DNA of 64,000 nucleotides from Peronospora farinosa (Eukaryota; Oomycota; Peronosporomycetes; Peronosporales; Peronosporaceae): positions 180,154 to 244,153 of the forward strand of contig CANTFK010000947.1 of the NCBI GenBank assembly GCA_947646735.1. Direction: 5' to 3'. The notes beneath the pieces are model-generated. The model ran no database searches and was not told where the DNA came from. It saw only the letters and a program-made list of their open reading frames with translations. Below, piece by piece: positions 1-15,331 of the stretch (within the stretch, counting starts at the first letter, position 1; each line of letters begins with the position of its first letter). A program made the translations under genes and the position numbers.

Positions 1-13
1 ATTATAACCAATA

Positions 14-1243
14 ATGACGACTAAGAAGGAGAGCTCATCACCTGCACAGGAGCTGCAGACGACGCTGACGGACCCTCGCTACTTGCGTGGTGTGTCTCTA
101 CTCAAGAATAAGCGTCTGGAGGAGGCAGTGGTGGTTTTTGAGGATTTATTGCGTACATTGTGTGACGTGGAGGGCAAGAGTGATTCATTGGCTGTAGCTC
201 CTATCTATTACGAATATGGTCATGCTCTATTGTGTCTTACTGAGGCCAGTGCAAGTCTATTTGGTGGTGCAGTTGAAGATGCTGGAGTTAGTGGAGAGAA
301 AGACGGGGAAAAGGACACTAAGGACTCGTCGGATGACTTGGAAACGGCTTGGGAGGTCATGGAACTAGCGCGTGTCATTTACTTGCGCTATCCAGAGGAC
401 CAAGCAGTCGAAATGCAGCTGGTTAGAGTGTATACGAGACTAGGAGACTTGGGTCTTGAATGTGACCAGTATGAGCAGGCTAAGGCAGATTTTGAGAAGG
501 CTCTGCTACTGCGGAGGAAGCTGCTGAAGGCCACAAATGCTGAGGACACGACTCAATTGGCTGATTTGTATTGTCAGTTGGCTATTGCATGTATCTACAG
601 AGACTCAACACAGGACAAGGAACAGGACAAGGAACAGGACAAGGAACAGGACAAGGAACAGGAGCAGGAGATAGAGGAAGTTCCGAACGAGGAACTTTTC
701 TACTACGTCATGGCTGGACGAGTCATGGCAGATAATATCCATCGGGTGGCGAGAAAATGTGAAGACAAGGTGCAGGTATTTGTAACGAATCGTGTCCCCA
801 AGTACTCGATTGAGGGAGATCGTGGTGTAGAGCTTAAGGGCAAAGGCAAGAGGAAAGACTTGTCGAGCACAGGAGATTCGACGCTCACGTTGCAATTTAA
901 TGGAGAACGTCCCGAGGCCCTTCGTGAGGAGTATTTGACTTGTCTCGACGTCAAGGAGGAACAGAAAGACACACTGAAAGCGGACGAGAAGACTCTGCTG
1001 GAGTACCTGGAGATTTACTTGGAACTAAAGGAGAAGGTGGACAGCATTATAGAGACTGTCAAGAACGCTGTTTCAAAGATGGACAAGGGAACGGACGAAG
1101 CGGTGACAACTGTTGGATTCAGTCAGACCGAGACATCAGATGATGCTGGTGCCCCAGTAGTGAACGTGATTTCGGTGAAGAAGCGGAAGATAGAAGCACC
1201 TGCAGCCAAGTCAGAGACCCTGGCACCTGCTAATAGCAAATGA
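14..1243 (+). CDS. NASP: NASP/Hif1-like histone chaperone (SHNi-TPR)
   Basis: Intronless 409-residue protein. Seen: a tetratricopeptide-like helical region (about residues 25-190) interrupted by an acidic insert (about 85-110). The segment with AWEVMELARVIY and later YEQAKADFEKALLLRRKLL matches the SHNi-TPR signature of the NASP/Sim3/Hif1 family. The C-terminus carries a basic KKRK cluster that could act as a nuclear signal. Known for the family: these nuclear proteins bind H3/H4 and keep a soluble histone reserve. Inferred: same role here. The start at position 14 has an A-rich ATG context and is the first ATG of the frame; the promoter lies outside the window. It converges with the cap-binding gene 124 bp downstream. 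An acidic/Gln tract of DKEQ repeats sits at about residues 200-215. Confidence 0.85.
   Translation: MTTKKESSSPAQELQTTLTDPRYLRGVSLLKNKRLEEAVVVFEDLLRTLCDVEGKSDSLAVAPIYYEYGHALLCLTEASASLFGGAVEDAGVSGEKDGEKDTKDSSDDLETAWEVMELARVIYLRYPEDQAVEMQLVRVYTRLGDLGLECDQYEQAKADFEKALLLRRKLLKATNAEDTTQLADLYCQLAIACIYRDSTQDKEQDKEQDKEQDKEQEQEIEEVPNEELFYYVMAGRVMADNIHRVARKCEDKVQVFVTNRVPKYSIEGDRGVELKGKGKRKDLSSTGDSTLTLQFNGERPEALREEYLTCLDVKEEQKDTLKADEKTLLEYLEIYLELKEKVDSIIETVKNAVSKMDKGTDEAVTTVGFSQTETSDDAGAPVVNVISVKKRKIEAPAAKSETLAPANSK
611..658 (+). repeat. In-frame 12-bp tandem repeat (DKEQ)
   Basis: Four perfect copies of caggacaaggaa lie inside the NASP-like gene and encode a charged DKEQ run, followed by a degenerate fifth unit. 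The period is a multiple of three, so copy-number changes keep the frame. Confidence 0.9.
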
Positions 1244-1367
1244 AATTGCGGCATACGTACAAGCCTGCACCAAGACACTTCTTCTCTGCTTGACTCAGCC
1301 TGCTTTGGTATCTTCATATTCATTCTTGGCTCTTTTTTCTAGTCAGGTTGTTGTTGTTGCGCGAATC

Positions 1368-4124
1368 CTAAGCGCTGCGGTACGAATCACGAACGAGCTG
1401 GAAGATCTTGGTGGTGTCTGCATCAGCAGAAGCACTAACGCTGAAAACCTCAAGCTGCAGCTCATCAAGAACATCTTCAAGCGGTACACGGTACCGATCG
1501 CCTACAGCCTGCATCTGCGCCAAAGTACTACGAAACCAGTTGTCACGAGGGTCTGAGCCCTCTGCATCGCACTCCGCCTTGTGCTCTGTAATTACTCTGT
1601 TAAACCCACTGAACAGAAGCACAAGCAGCTGACGCAGATCATTCTGAAGGCGTTTGCGGCCGTCCTCGACTATTTCGACGTCAGGCATGTCCTCGTCACG
1701 GTCGTCTGATAATTTGGGCAAAGTAGCCTGCTCTAACTGCCGCGTCTTAGCGCTAATGGCATCTTGTATAAACTTCAACGTATCGTGAAGTATCTCCCAC
1801 ACGTATGGCCAACTGTACTGCTGCACAGCATCAGGGGTGAAGACCCATGTTATAATGGTGGATGGACGGAAAAGCCCTTGACGTAGCATAGCATTTAGAA
1901 TTAAGCCGATGTGCTGCGGCGACTTCAGCCAAACGGAAGCCACAGTCTTGACCAGCGAAAGTTCGTCAGCATCCATTTCATCGCCCGACTGATTTTCTCC
2001 ACCAAAGAGCTCATAACGTTTGCCGTACTTTTCCAGCAATAGACGCATGTGTGTGAACGTAGCCGCCCCAGCCTCCAGGATGCACGTCCAGACCACTTCC
2101 ACAGCTTCTCCGCGTGAGATCTCCAGACGAGGAAGTTCTTCGTTAAGCCAAGTGCGCAAAGCAGTAGCTGGTGGGTGGCCTTTCAGTTTTGTCGTCACAG
2201 ACTGATAGAACTCTGATGCAGCGTCGGGTTCATCAGCCACTGCACCAGCAGCATCTTTCTCTTTTGCGGACTGGAAGCGGATACGAGGCTTGGGTGTCGG
2301 AGGCAAAAGCACGTGAAAATCAGCAGGTAGGGCGCTCTGCATGTGTTGCAGGTACGAGAGGCGCACACAACGCTCGATTACAGCGCTGACAAAAAGACGT
2401 TGAGGATCGTCCTCGCTGGCTTCCAGAACATACGACCACGCGGACCAACGCCACTTGAACTCAAAGTTAGACAGGAAGTGGCTCAAAAGTAGCACAAACG
2501 AATTAACGGTAGTAGCGCGCATTGTCGGCACCTCACGGAACAGCAACTCTACTACTACAGCCAAAGCTGGTGACACAATGCCAGCATCCGTCTTCACAAG
2601 GTGGTACAACACCGAGCAATAATAACCCAGCTTGGCACGTGCGTTCTCACTCAGGGCCGCGACCAACAATGTCTCCACAAGTATATACTCACTCTTCACA
2701 CGAGTAGCTTCTGCAGCCAAAGATGAAGCAAACCGGGTATTATACATACTGCAGAGACCTAGCAGCAGTTTGGCCGCAATTGCAGGCTTTGAATAAAAGG
2801 TCTCCAGTGCATCTACGAAATGATTGCGAGTAATGAGATACGAGGCCAATGGTAACGTTGCAACAGCGGCACCAATAGCACCCGATTCATCCGACAGAAT
2901 ACGGAACACCATCGTGTACGGCGGGATCTTGTTCGGGTCAAGCTGTAAGCAAACGACAATGTTAGTACAAATACATAGACACCTCACACAGCTCACACTA
3001 GTTCGTACCTTAGTCAGGTCGATCGAAAGGGACACAGCAAACGCATGTGTCTCTGACTTTTCAAAGTCCGGAGCAAAGACGTCCTGTGGGTGACTGACAC
3101 CCCGGAGTTCCCACGCAGCAGTCTTATCATCTCCATTTCCACTCCAAATAGCGCTTAGTGCATCCAATACAAGTGACAGTGGATCACTAGAAGCACATAA
3201 CGTCGACAGTTCCTCATTAGTTTCAGGTCTCCACAGCAAAGCCAATTGCAAACGTCTTGTACGCCAAGACGATGAGCCAGCACTTGATCCACGTGGATTA
3301 TTCTCCTCTTCACGATGCAAGACGTACTCTCTGCATCGACTTAACAAGCTGTCAAATAAATTGTCAGCACTTCTCGCCAGTTCTTTGCCACTATGTAGGA
3401 GTGTAGTTAGCACCACCAAGGCAAAGAAATCTTTCCAAGCAGCTGCATCTTCTCTTGCTCGTAAAGACGCAAACGTCTCGTCATCTCCGTCCCAGTCATC
3501 GGACGTACATAGTCCTTGGATGGAATCCAGCATAACCAGGACATCTTCAGCTTTACATACTCGAGCAGCACAGAGTTCAGCCAAGAGACGGATAATCAGC
3601 TGCACACGTATCGCAACCGCAATTACATCTCCATCTCGACGAAAAACATCTGTATCGGCAATGTCCGGATCGTCTCCTTTTTCAAGATTCAAGTGGTTCA
3701 CATCACGTTGCAAACATTGTGTGGCATTAGCCACAATCTCCCGTCCAAAGGTCGGTTTACGGGCATTGACGAGCCCCACGAGCGTCGCATAGAGCGCCGT
3801 CTTGTGCGCCAAGCGAGAGGCCGAGCGTAGGATCAATGTAGCCAAGTGACCAAGTTTTACATCCTGTGCATCCGCCTCTAATTCACGCAGCAACAGGTCG
3901 CTTGTACGCGTCAATTGCTCGCGTTCGGCGCCGTCTCCGAGCTCAACGACCGCTTTTTTAGCCAATCGCCAAGCACGAGCGCGATCACTTTCATTCAAAC
4001 GCTCACGATCATGACGTCGTTCATGACGTCGAGAATTGTTCGGACGGTCGTCTATGCGTGAACGTTTGTAGTTGTTGTCCTGGTCATTGTCATCGAACGA
4101 GCGCTTGCGACTTGGGCCGTGCAT
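1368..4124 (-). CDS. NCBP1: Nuclear cap-binding protein subunit 1 (CBP80)
   Basis: About 896 residues after splicing. Seen: an Arg/Asp-rich N-terminus (MHGPSRKRSFDD..) followed by an all-helical MIF4G-type architecture, as in CBP80. Family role: with CBP20 it binds the m7G cap of nascent Pol II transcripts and acts in splicing and mRNA export. A 66-nt GT-AG intron at 2943-3008 is in phase and stop-free, so an unspliced reading would add 22 spurious residues after LSIDLTK. The start at 4124 was chosen because it opens the basic N-terminus; an in-frame extension to 4283 reads like untranslated leader. The gene converges with the NASP-like gene and is divergent from the hydrolase gene starting at 4433. 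Confidence 0.82.
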   Translation of the reverse strand: MHGPSRKRSFDDNDQDNNYKRSRIDDRPNNSRRHERRHDRERLNESDRARAWRLAKKAVVELGDGAEREQLTRTSDLLLRELEADAQDVKLGHLATLILRSASRLAHKTALYATLVGLVNARKPTFGREIVANATQCLQRDVNHLNLEKGDDPDIADTDVFRRDGDVIAVAIRVQLIIRLLAELCAARVCKAEDVLVMLDSIQGLCTSDDWDGDDETFASLRAREDAAAWKDFFALVVLTTLLHSGKELARSADNLFDSLLSRCREYVLHREEENNPRGSSAGSSSWRTRRLQLALLWRPETNEELSTLCASSDPLSLVLDALSAIWSGNGDDKTAAWELRGVSHPQDVFAPDFEKSETHAFAVSLSIDLTKVRTSVSCVRCLCICTNIVVCLQLDPNKIPPYTMVFRILSDESGAIGAAVATLPLASYLITRNHFVDALETFYSKPAIAAKLLLGLCSMYNTRFASSLAAEATRVKSEYILVETLLVAALSENARAKLGYYCSVLYHLVKTDAGIVSPALAVVVELLFREVPTMRATTVNSFVLLLSHFLSNFEFKWRWSAWSYVLEASEDDPQRLFVSAVIERCVRLSYLQHMQSALPADFHVLLPPTPKPRIRFQSAKEKDAAGAVADEPDAASEFYQSVTTKLKGHPPATALRTWLNEELPRLEISRGEAVEVVWTCILEAGAATFTHMRLLLEKYGKRYELFGGENQSGDEMDADELSLVKTVASVWLKSPQHIGLILNAMLRQGLFRPSTIITWVFTPDAVQQYSWPYVWEILHDTLKFIQDAISAKTRQLEQATLPKLSDDRDEDMPDVEIVEDGRKRLQNDLRQLLVLLFSGFNRVITEHKAECDAEGSDPRDNWFRSTLAQMQAVGDRYRVPLEDVLDELQLEVFSVSASADADTTKIFQLVRDSYRSA

Positions 4125-4432
4125 TTCAAGGACTTGGGGGATATGTGGTGTACAGATATGTAAGTGTACCACCTCATATCCTTTCAATACCGATGATATG
4201 TAGTTTGAACAAGAAGTGGATATGTTTTCAATGAAATGAAAAGTAATAAAGTCATACAGTATATTAATTATGATACGAAGCACATACCGGTATACTACCA
4301 GTATATTGTTCTACTTACAGAGTAGTACTACTACCTCTTTGGTAGAATAATTGAATTGGATATTATCCGTTTCGACTTTGTCCTAGCTGACATCACCACG
4401 TCTAAGCAAATATCACTACATCCACGCCACTC

Positions 4433-5390
4433 ATGACTAAGTGTCGTGTCTTGTGTCTTCATGGTTATCGTCAAGATGCTATAAAGTTTCGTGGTCGTAT
4501 TGCTGCATTGCGTAGAACGTTCAAGTCGAGCGTCGAGTTTGGTTAGGAAACAATTATGTCAAAAATTAATTTTAATTTTCAAATCACTACGTAAAAAATA
4601 TTTTTAACTTATTTATTACTACATTGTAGTATGTTTAGATGCCCCATTCACTGTACCTGATGCATCAACATTGGAAGAAAAACACATCAACAAGTACGAA
4701 ATTAATTTTCTATAATTTTTTTCACTTGTAATGACAATTAATTAATTTTTATTGTCGTGTTTAGTAAAAATACTAATGAACAGGAAAATCAATTGAAATG
4801 GTTTGATTTTATTCACGATACACAGTCGGAGCATTATTTACTAGAACGAGTAGAAGAATCGCTCGAATATGTGGCAAATTTTATCAAGAAAGAGGGACCT
4901 TTTGATGGTATTTTGGGGTTTAGTCAAGGTGGTACAATGGCTTCATTAATCCTGCACAAACAAGGTACAGAATGTTTTTTTCTTGATTGGAATGATGTAT
5001 GTATGGATTGAGGTTTTTGAACTGATAAAGTGGTGGTGATTGTATTGCAAATGCACGTTGGTAGTGCGTGATTCGGAATTCCCTTTTGCGTTTCGTTTTG
5101 CCTTTTTCGTATCGGCTGGAGCTTGTTACGACCAAAAGTATATGATCAACGTAAAGGTGGATCTACCGTCGTTACATGTTATTGGTGAGACTGATGCTGT
5201 CGTGGAAAAGAAAAGCAGTCTTGCACTTAAGGATCGTTTCATTGATGCCAAAGTGCTGATGCATCCTGGAGGTCACTATATTCCCACGAACAAAGTGGTC
5301 AAAGACGCCTTTCGAGCTTTTTTTGAAGAGCTTCAACAAGCCGATCCGAACAAGAAGGAGGTGGGTACGGCTTTGTGCAATAATTGCTAG
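4433..5390 (+). CDS. FSH1/OVCA2-type serine hydrolase
   Basis: Four exons: 4433-4541, 4639-4693, 4765-4964 and 5065-5390. Introns are GT-AG and phases agree at every join. Seen: N-terminal VLCLHGYRQDA (oxyanion region), nucleophile motif GFSQGG (about residue 105), acid GETDAVV, and histidine GGHYIP, which is the order of the FSH1 alpha/beta-hydrolase family (OVCA2, yeast FSH1-3). Family members are small cytosolic esterases whose substrates vary; none is assigned here. Intron sequence is strongly A/T-rich compared with the exons. The total length of about 226 residues is normal for the family. Confidence 0.85.
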
Positions 5391-6108
5391 CTTTACGACG
5401 AGATATGGAGTCTACGAATTGTTGTGAAAGGGCTTAAGCACAGTGACTTCCATGTGTCTCCATGTCATACATACACAACCTGCTGAAGGTTTGGCCCTGA
5501 ATTCGAGACATTAGTTCAACCGGAACTCTCAACGTCTCAGACCAGCACGTGGAGAATTGGTCAAGTTGCCGAGTAGATGCACGAGACGAAGCCATCTCGA
5601 GGTGCACTACGTAAGTCACGCATAATCTTGGCACGGCACGTTTGCTGTAGCCAAAGACGTTTTCAAAAATGAGCTGTATTCGTTGATATACCCATATGAT
5701 GTACGCACCATTCCACTCACCCGTCAATTCCTACGTCAGTGCTGTCCGCTACTATCGACGGCCTTGATCCCTTCCATCACCTTCTCATTGTACACGTAGC
5801 AAGCAACTGCATTTGCCATTTGTCCATTGTACTGTTTATTTATTTGCTCACATGTACCGCGATAACGATTCAGAATGTCTGGAACTCTGAATACCAATTT
5901 GTTGGTGCTGTGCGTGAAGAGCAACAAGCACTCACCATACATGCACCACCGCATAAAGGATTTGTGCGCAAAAAGTATTGTCGAGAGCACATCGCTTTTC
6001 AGCGGATCGAGTGGTACGCTTCCATGACGTTCTTGCAACGCACATGTAGATCAACACAACTTCTTCCGTCACGCCTTGTGTATATTGGCTTTAACGCCCA
6101 TCTGTACC
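5391..6108. other. Interval without a recognised gene
   Basis: Lies between the 3' ends of the convergent hydrolase and PHD genes. Two minus-strand open stretches (5434-5727, 97 codons; 5736-6038, 100 codons) have no motif I recognise. They could be relics of one decayed gene. Confidence 0.4.
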
Positions 6109-10574
<4,466 letters not shown>

Positions 10575-12042
10575 TTGTCTACGAAATGGGTCAACTTCAT
10601 ATTTCAGGTTAGAGAAAATGGGTTCTTTTTGCACCTGTTTAACAAAATTAGGAAGTTCGTTTTGAAGGTCTGTACCGTCTGAGACTTGAAATGCAGATAG
10701 AAGACGAGAAAGGTACGAAATATAACAGACGTAATCAAAGACGAGTGGCTATAGTAGAAGCAAGTATTGAAGCTCCAAGATGAAGGCGTTAGGTGGTGGG
10801 TCGCTTGATCGATTGGAATTGAGCCTCCGTTGGAAAAACTGAGGAATAATAAAAACTACGAAGAGACTGTTTTATGCGCTATGGACAAAGTATAAAGGTT
10901 TCGAGATGTTGATAATTGTAAGAAAAGTAGAAAAAAAACTTACAAAGTATGAGATGTATGTCTTTTCACAGACGAATGTTGTGGTTTAAGGCTGCAAGGT
11001 GGGGCTCGCCACGTCCACATCCCCAGCCGCTAGCCAGCCAATCTTTTCTCAGTAGTTACGTCAGTTCTTTCTTGCTTTCGGGTTTGATTGCTATTATAGA
11101 CTTCATGTTGAATGCTATCATCCAACGAGGTCGTATATAAAGTTATATACTGAAAGCGATATGATGGAAAACTTCAACTAGCATTTGTTGCAACGATAGC
11201 ATACACATGCAAAGTCATACTTGCTATGGAATCTTTGCATTTGTACGCACGCCCGCACTTGCCATTGTCTACAGTAGAAATAAATTGATGAATATGAATG
11301 AGATGCAGGGGTTCATGCACATTCGAGATGATGTCCTTTTCAATGCAAATATATCGACAATTTGTAGCATCATGTAAGTGCAGACCATCAAGTTTCATGC
11401 AACCAAATTGTCTTTTTGTAGTTGTGACAGTGGAGGCCACGCATTTTGTCACCGTGGATTGGTGATGTACCGGTTCCTTGTAATACTGATTGTGATGCAT
11501 AATCGTGCAACGCGTAAAATGTATCAAGCAAGGCTCGTTGCCTTGCGTTACCTCTTGGTGGTCACGGGCAGTCATTCTGAAGATATAGATTGACTCTGAA
11601 CTCAAGGTGATCACGCAAAGAGCTTTTTTTGGACAATACCATCCAAAACACTAATTTTCTTTACTTGTGGAGGCATCTGCTATACTATTAACTGCATTGC
11701 TTGCCTAATCCAGATATCCTTTTCCTACTAAAGCTCTTTTCTTCATCTTCTCATGTCTTACTCCACTCTTCCGTTTTTACTAAAGCGTTTTGAAAGCATT
11801 GTATGTTTATATAGACACATCATGGATTCGAGACGACAAAAGCAGGAAAAACGGGCATGTGACGGTGGCAAGGGACATATCGATAACACACAAATTCTTA
11901 AGCGGATACTTTCCAGTAGTTTTCATACGAAGATGCCAAAATTTATATGGCTACACTTTAGTACATACAAATTTACCGTTTTGCAAAAACGGTCTTTAAA
12001 CAATACCACAAAACGAATCAAAATGTCAAGAATAAGGGGAGA
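10575..12042. other. Interval with no recognised gene
   Basis: Contains the probable promoter or 5' exon of the PHD gene, then A/T-rich sequence. A minus-strand open stretch at 11174-11614 (146 codons, rich in His, Cys and Thr) has no motif and no signal peptide. A plus-strand stretch at 11753-12121 looks like chance. Confidence 0.4.
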
Positions 12043-12089
12043 GCAAGTGGCTGCTTGTCTTGTTCTCCTGAAGACAAGCAGCCACTTGC
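12043..12089. repeat. Perfect 19-bp inverted repeat, 9-nt loop
   Basis: Arms 12043-12061 and 12071-12089 are exact reverse complements (gcaagtggctgcttgtctt and its complement) separated by gttctcctg. RNA from either strand would fold into a stable hairpin. It sits about 80-90 bp upstream of a peroxiredoxin relic. Confidence 0.9.
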
Positions 12090-12164
12090 CGCTCTACCAT
12101 TCTGCCTTACGAAAAGTGTAAGCTATAATGACAGCGTCAAATAGTTTCTGCAGCGTAAATATGC

Positions 12165-12345
12165 GGAGTGCATGGTCATCTGTACGAGCTCGCACCAAAC
12201 ACGGACTTGGCCTCGATCAAGAAACCGAGAATTTCGGGCGGCTTGGGCAAAATGAACACCCGCTAATTGCCGACATTAGGAAGCGGTAGTCACCAAGGAA
12301 GAGGACGACATGGACGATGTTGCTTCATGACGCTGTCGGACGCAG
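12165..12345 (+). pseudogene. 2-Cys peroxiredoxin fragment (decayed)
   Basis: A stretch starting at a CGVHGHL-like sequence, then KKPRISGGLGKMNT, then (after a frame change) PLIADI and finally KEEDDMDDVA, lines up with the conserved middle of typical 2-Cys peroxiredoxins (segment around GGLGxMNxPLxADxxK). The N-terminal peroxidatic Cys region and the C-terminus are missing, the frame breaks after GLGKMNT, and stops follow. It cannot make a working peroxidase. Confidence 0.65.
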
Positions 12346-12715
12346 TGTCGGCTAGACAAAAAGGCTTTTTCAGTACATTACGTCGCACTTGTAGCGACGT
12401 GTACCTTGCCACCCAACGAGAAGAAAACTTCTTTTTGCACTTCTACGATGACGACATGAAGCGGGAATAAAAAACCACGTACAAAAGTCGCTTCACATCG
12501 TGAGACGATCTTTGCTTTTCCCTTATAGAAGTCACTTCTCTTTCTCATCTTTTTCTACCTCATTCAGTACAAGAACAAGTGGCCAGGACAAAACTTCTTC
12601 TTTTTAGCTTATAACGCACACCTTGGGACTTGTGTTGCTACATCCTTCGTCGTCTCACCTGCTTCTTGCGTCAGGGTCTGTCCCATTGTGTCTGCTGTTT
12701 TCTCCACTTCCCTTC
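12346..12715. other. Interval with no recognised gene
   Basis: Only short open stretches. It may hold the eroded remainder of the peroxiredoxin copy and the 3' flank of the small mitochondrial protein gene. Confidence 0.35.
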
Positions 12716-12958
12716 CTATTGCGGGAATCCGTGCTTCCAGTTCTGGTAGCGGTACAGGCACACGGGCACGGCGATGCCACCCAGCGTCACAAAGAGCGTC
12801 AGGCCGATCACGACGCTCTTATTGAAGTCACCTTCAAACACATAGTGCTGATGGTGCTCACCTTCGGCTGACATGCGTTTGACCGAGGCCGAGATGCTGC
12901 GGCGGCGGCCGGCCACGCTCATTTTATTGGCGGTCTGCTTCACGATTTGGCTCAACAT
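12716..12958 (-). CDS. COX7C/COX8-like small mitochondrial membrane protein
   Basis: 80 residues from the ATG at 12958 (an upstream in-frame stretch lacks an ATG). Seen: a basic, Ser/Arg-rich N-terminus typical of a mitochondrial presequence, one membrane segment (VVIGLTLFVTLGGIAVPV), then a short basic tail with a YRYQNWKHGF end. The G-x-A-V/L-P motif in the membrane helix followed by a basic tail resembles cytochrome c oxidase subunit VIIc/Cox8. The family call is tentative because these subunits are short and diverged. Inferred location is the inner mitochondrial membrane. Confidence 0.5.
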   Translation of the reverse strand: MLSQIVKQTANKMSVAGRRRSISASVKRMSAEGEHHQHYVFEGDFNKSVVIGLTLFVTLGGIAVPVCLYRYQNWKHGFPQ

Positions 12959-13249
12959 TTTCTTCTTTTCTGGAGCTGTTTTAATTGTGCGGCGAAGCAC
13001 CACCGCAGAATATTTTAGAAATTTAGAGATCTCTGTATAAGGAAAGCTGAAAGTGTCGCAAAAATTCAGGAATGTATGTCGCGTGACACAATAACATAAG
13101 AGTAGGACGTGGGACTTTAGTATACACGACTGTATACAGCTTCAAGCTGCTTACAATCATATAGAAAAAATTACTTACTACAATATCAACGACATATAAA
13201 TACTATGAAGATGTATGAATACCCAGCTATCCGCTTATATTAACAACAC

Positions 13250-14250
13250 TTAGATACCATCGCCAATGGCCTGCAGCAATGCAGCATTGGCCAAGATCTC
13301 CAGTGATGGATCGTCCTTCTTTTGCTTTTTCACTTGAGAATTAGACTGCTTCGGTTCATGTTCACATATATCTTGCATGAAACGCTTGCCATTCATGACT
13401 GAAGCTTGATCGCACGTTAACGTGATACTTCTTGGCTTCATTGTGGTAGCTGTGCTGAGAGAGTGAGCTAAATTAGTTTGGGTCCAATTTGACATTGCAG
13501 GAACGCCCCACATGGAATGTAGGCGGTTGTGGGTTGTATCTGTTGGTGTCCAGCACATTGTGTTACACGGACTACCAAGTTGAGCAGCTTGAATTGCAAA
13601 GGGCGACTGCAGAAAGTTGTTTGGGCATAGACATGTAAAGTCAACTTGATCCGTGAGAAGCGTATTCACGGGGTACGTCTCGTTGCCCCCAATGGACACA
13701 GGAGACGTTACCTCTTGGAAGTCACCATGGGAGGTGCTCTCCGATCCCGAGCTGTTGCGACGCTTACACTGCAAGGCAGTCAGCGGTGTAGCACCACGTT
13801 TAAGTCGTCGCTTGCTGGAATTCCAGTGGTTCTTGATCGAGTTATCCGTTCGTCCTGGTAATATCTTGGCGATCTCTGCCCATTTATTGCCAAACTTGTC
13901 GTGCAAGTCTTTGAGAATACGTTCCTCTTCAGGTGTCCACGGCTCCTTCCGAATCGCCGGATCAAGTTGGTTGTGCCACCTAAAAAAAAGTGCCAACAAC
14001 TAAGTTACCCTCAACCTACAACTATGACAATCGAACCGGTATGGTAGCAATACCTTTCACGACATTGCTTGCCATTGCGTCCAGGCAATTTCGTGCCAAT
14101 GATTGTCCAGTGGCGAGTGCCGTACTTTTGCACAAGCTTTAGCATCATGAGATCCTCCTTCTCTGTCCATTTACTTACAGGCTTGCGCTCTTTCCGAAGC
14201 TTTTGTGTTACCAGTTCCGATTGATGATTAGTGCAGGGTTGGCTTTGCAT
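13250..14250 (-). CDS. R2R3-type MYB DNA-binding protein
   Basis: Two exons joined across a 74-nt intron (13980-14053); the split falls inside the first repeat between RER and WHNQLD. Seen: repeat 1 [20 protein letters not shown]...[13 protein letters not shown] and repeat 2 [38 protein letters not shown], with the regularly spaced Trp residues and helix-turn-helix recognition helices. This makes it a sequence-specific nuclear transcription factor. The 150-residue C-terminus has a basic KKQKKDD cluster and no further domain. The start at 14250 is the first ATG after an in-frame stop. Targets unknown. Confidence 0.85.
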
Positions 14251-14639
14251 TGTTAATGAGTGAAATGCTGGAGTGCTGCGCTCAAGTCGACGGTTTTCGA
14301 TGTGACTTTTAGCGCCCTTCGCTTTGTCGCCAACTGCCAAATCTTTGACTGGTGCTCAATATGAGCCCAAGCGTTATCCTTGACAGAAAAGATCGAAGAC
14401 AAAGTCCAACCGTCAATCTCTAACCGCCAAGCATACGAACGTCACGACAAAAAGTGACAAGTTGAGTAATTGAAGCGTGGAAAGTAGATGAATAATGACA
14501 AGAATAGCCAAACCAACCAAGTCAGCACAATGTTTTTTGGATCTTGAATGTTCCACTTGATCTCACATCTCCAGAGCTATGCACTTCCATTTGTTGTGGC
14601 CGATCATCTTGCAGACCGAACATCGCTTCATGGCTTTCA

Positions 14640-15331
14640 CTATTCTTTGGATGGCGTCATTGCGTAAAGGCTCTTCATCCAAAAGGAATCTGCACCGGAT
14701 CTACAGTGGCGCGTTCGCCTGCGTGTAACGCGCAACATTATATACCGAATGACAAAGGTGAGCGATGTACCGCTCTTGTTGAAGAGCAGAAGTGAAATGC
14801 TTGCACGGCAGTTTGTGTTGATCGAGGTTTGGACACGAGCACATCTTGGCACCAGCGCTTTTTGACAAAGGGGCTTTGGGTATCCCACACCAGTGTCTCC
14901 ATCGCTAGGAGATACACGGCACGCGGAAGTATCCAACTGCTTCTCCTCAAGGATATTTTCTGTGTACGAAATGAGAATGCGTACATGCGTACCTGCTTGC
15001 ACCCAGCCCTTGTCTCTGATCTTACGCTCGTTGAGATCGCTCATTCTGCGCTCCATATACCCCCAAAGAAGTCGAATGGTGGCAACATCCGGGTCACTTT
15101 CATTGCCGGGTTCTTTGACTCGGTCAAATTCGTTGTCTGCCAAATGGTATAGCGCAGCCGCTTAGGAAGCAATACTTCGCCCAGACTATTTTTGATCCAG
15201 AATTGAAGAAAATGGGCTGCTCGTGAGTCTGCGTAGTGAATTGATGATTGCAATAACTCCTCCCGCGTATCAGCGGCCTGAGCGCGCCAAACGAAATCAC
15301 ATCCGAGCGTCCTCTTGAAGATCGCTTCCAT
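14640..15331 (-). pseudogene. Decayed START/M96-like gene
   Basis: Two overlapping minus-strand frames (15041-15331 and 14640-15143) read as one protein interrupted by a frameshift near 15,100-15,140: first FKRTLGCDFVWRAQAADTRE..LLPKRLRYTIWQT, then MADNEFDRVKEP..GWVQAGTHVRI. The layout resembles a large oomycete family (M96 mating-specific / START-like proteins), but I cannot confirm the family by eye. More minus-strand coding-like debris runs up to about 15,950. Inferred to be nonfunctional. Confidence 0.45.

Noticed and set aside
605..895. Minus-strand ORF with LVLFLVLF repeats
   Set aside because: Shadow of the DKEQ tandem repeat in the NASP-like gene; low-complexity antisense reading.
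3361..3792. 143-codon plus-strand ORF
   Set aside because: Lies wholly antisense to the cap-binding protein exon; Ser-rich composition typical of a shadow frame.
11753..12121. 122-codon plus-strand ORF
   Set aside because: No motif, mixed composition, and it runs through the 19-bp hairpin; best explained by chance.
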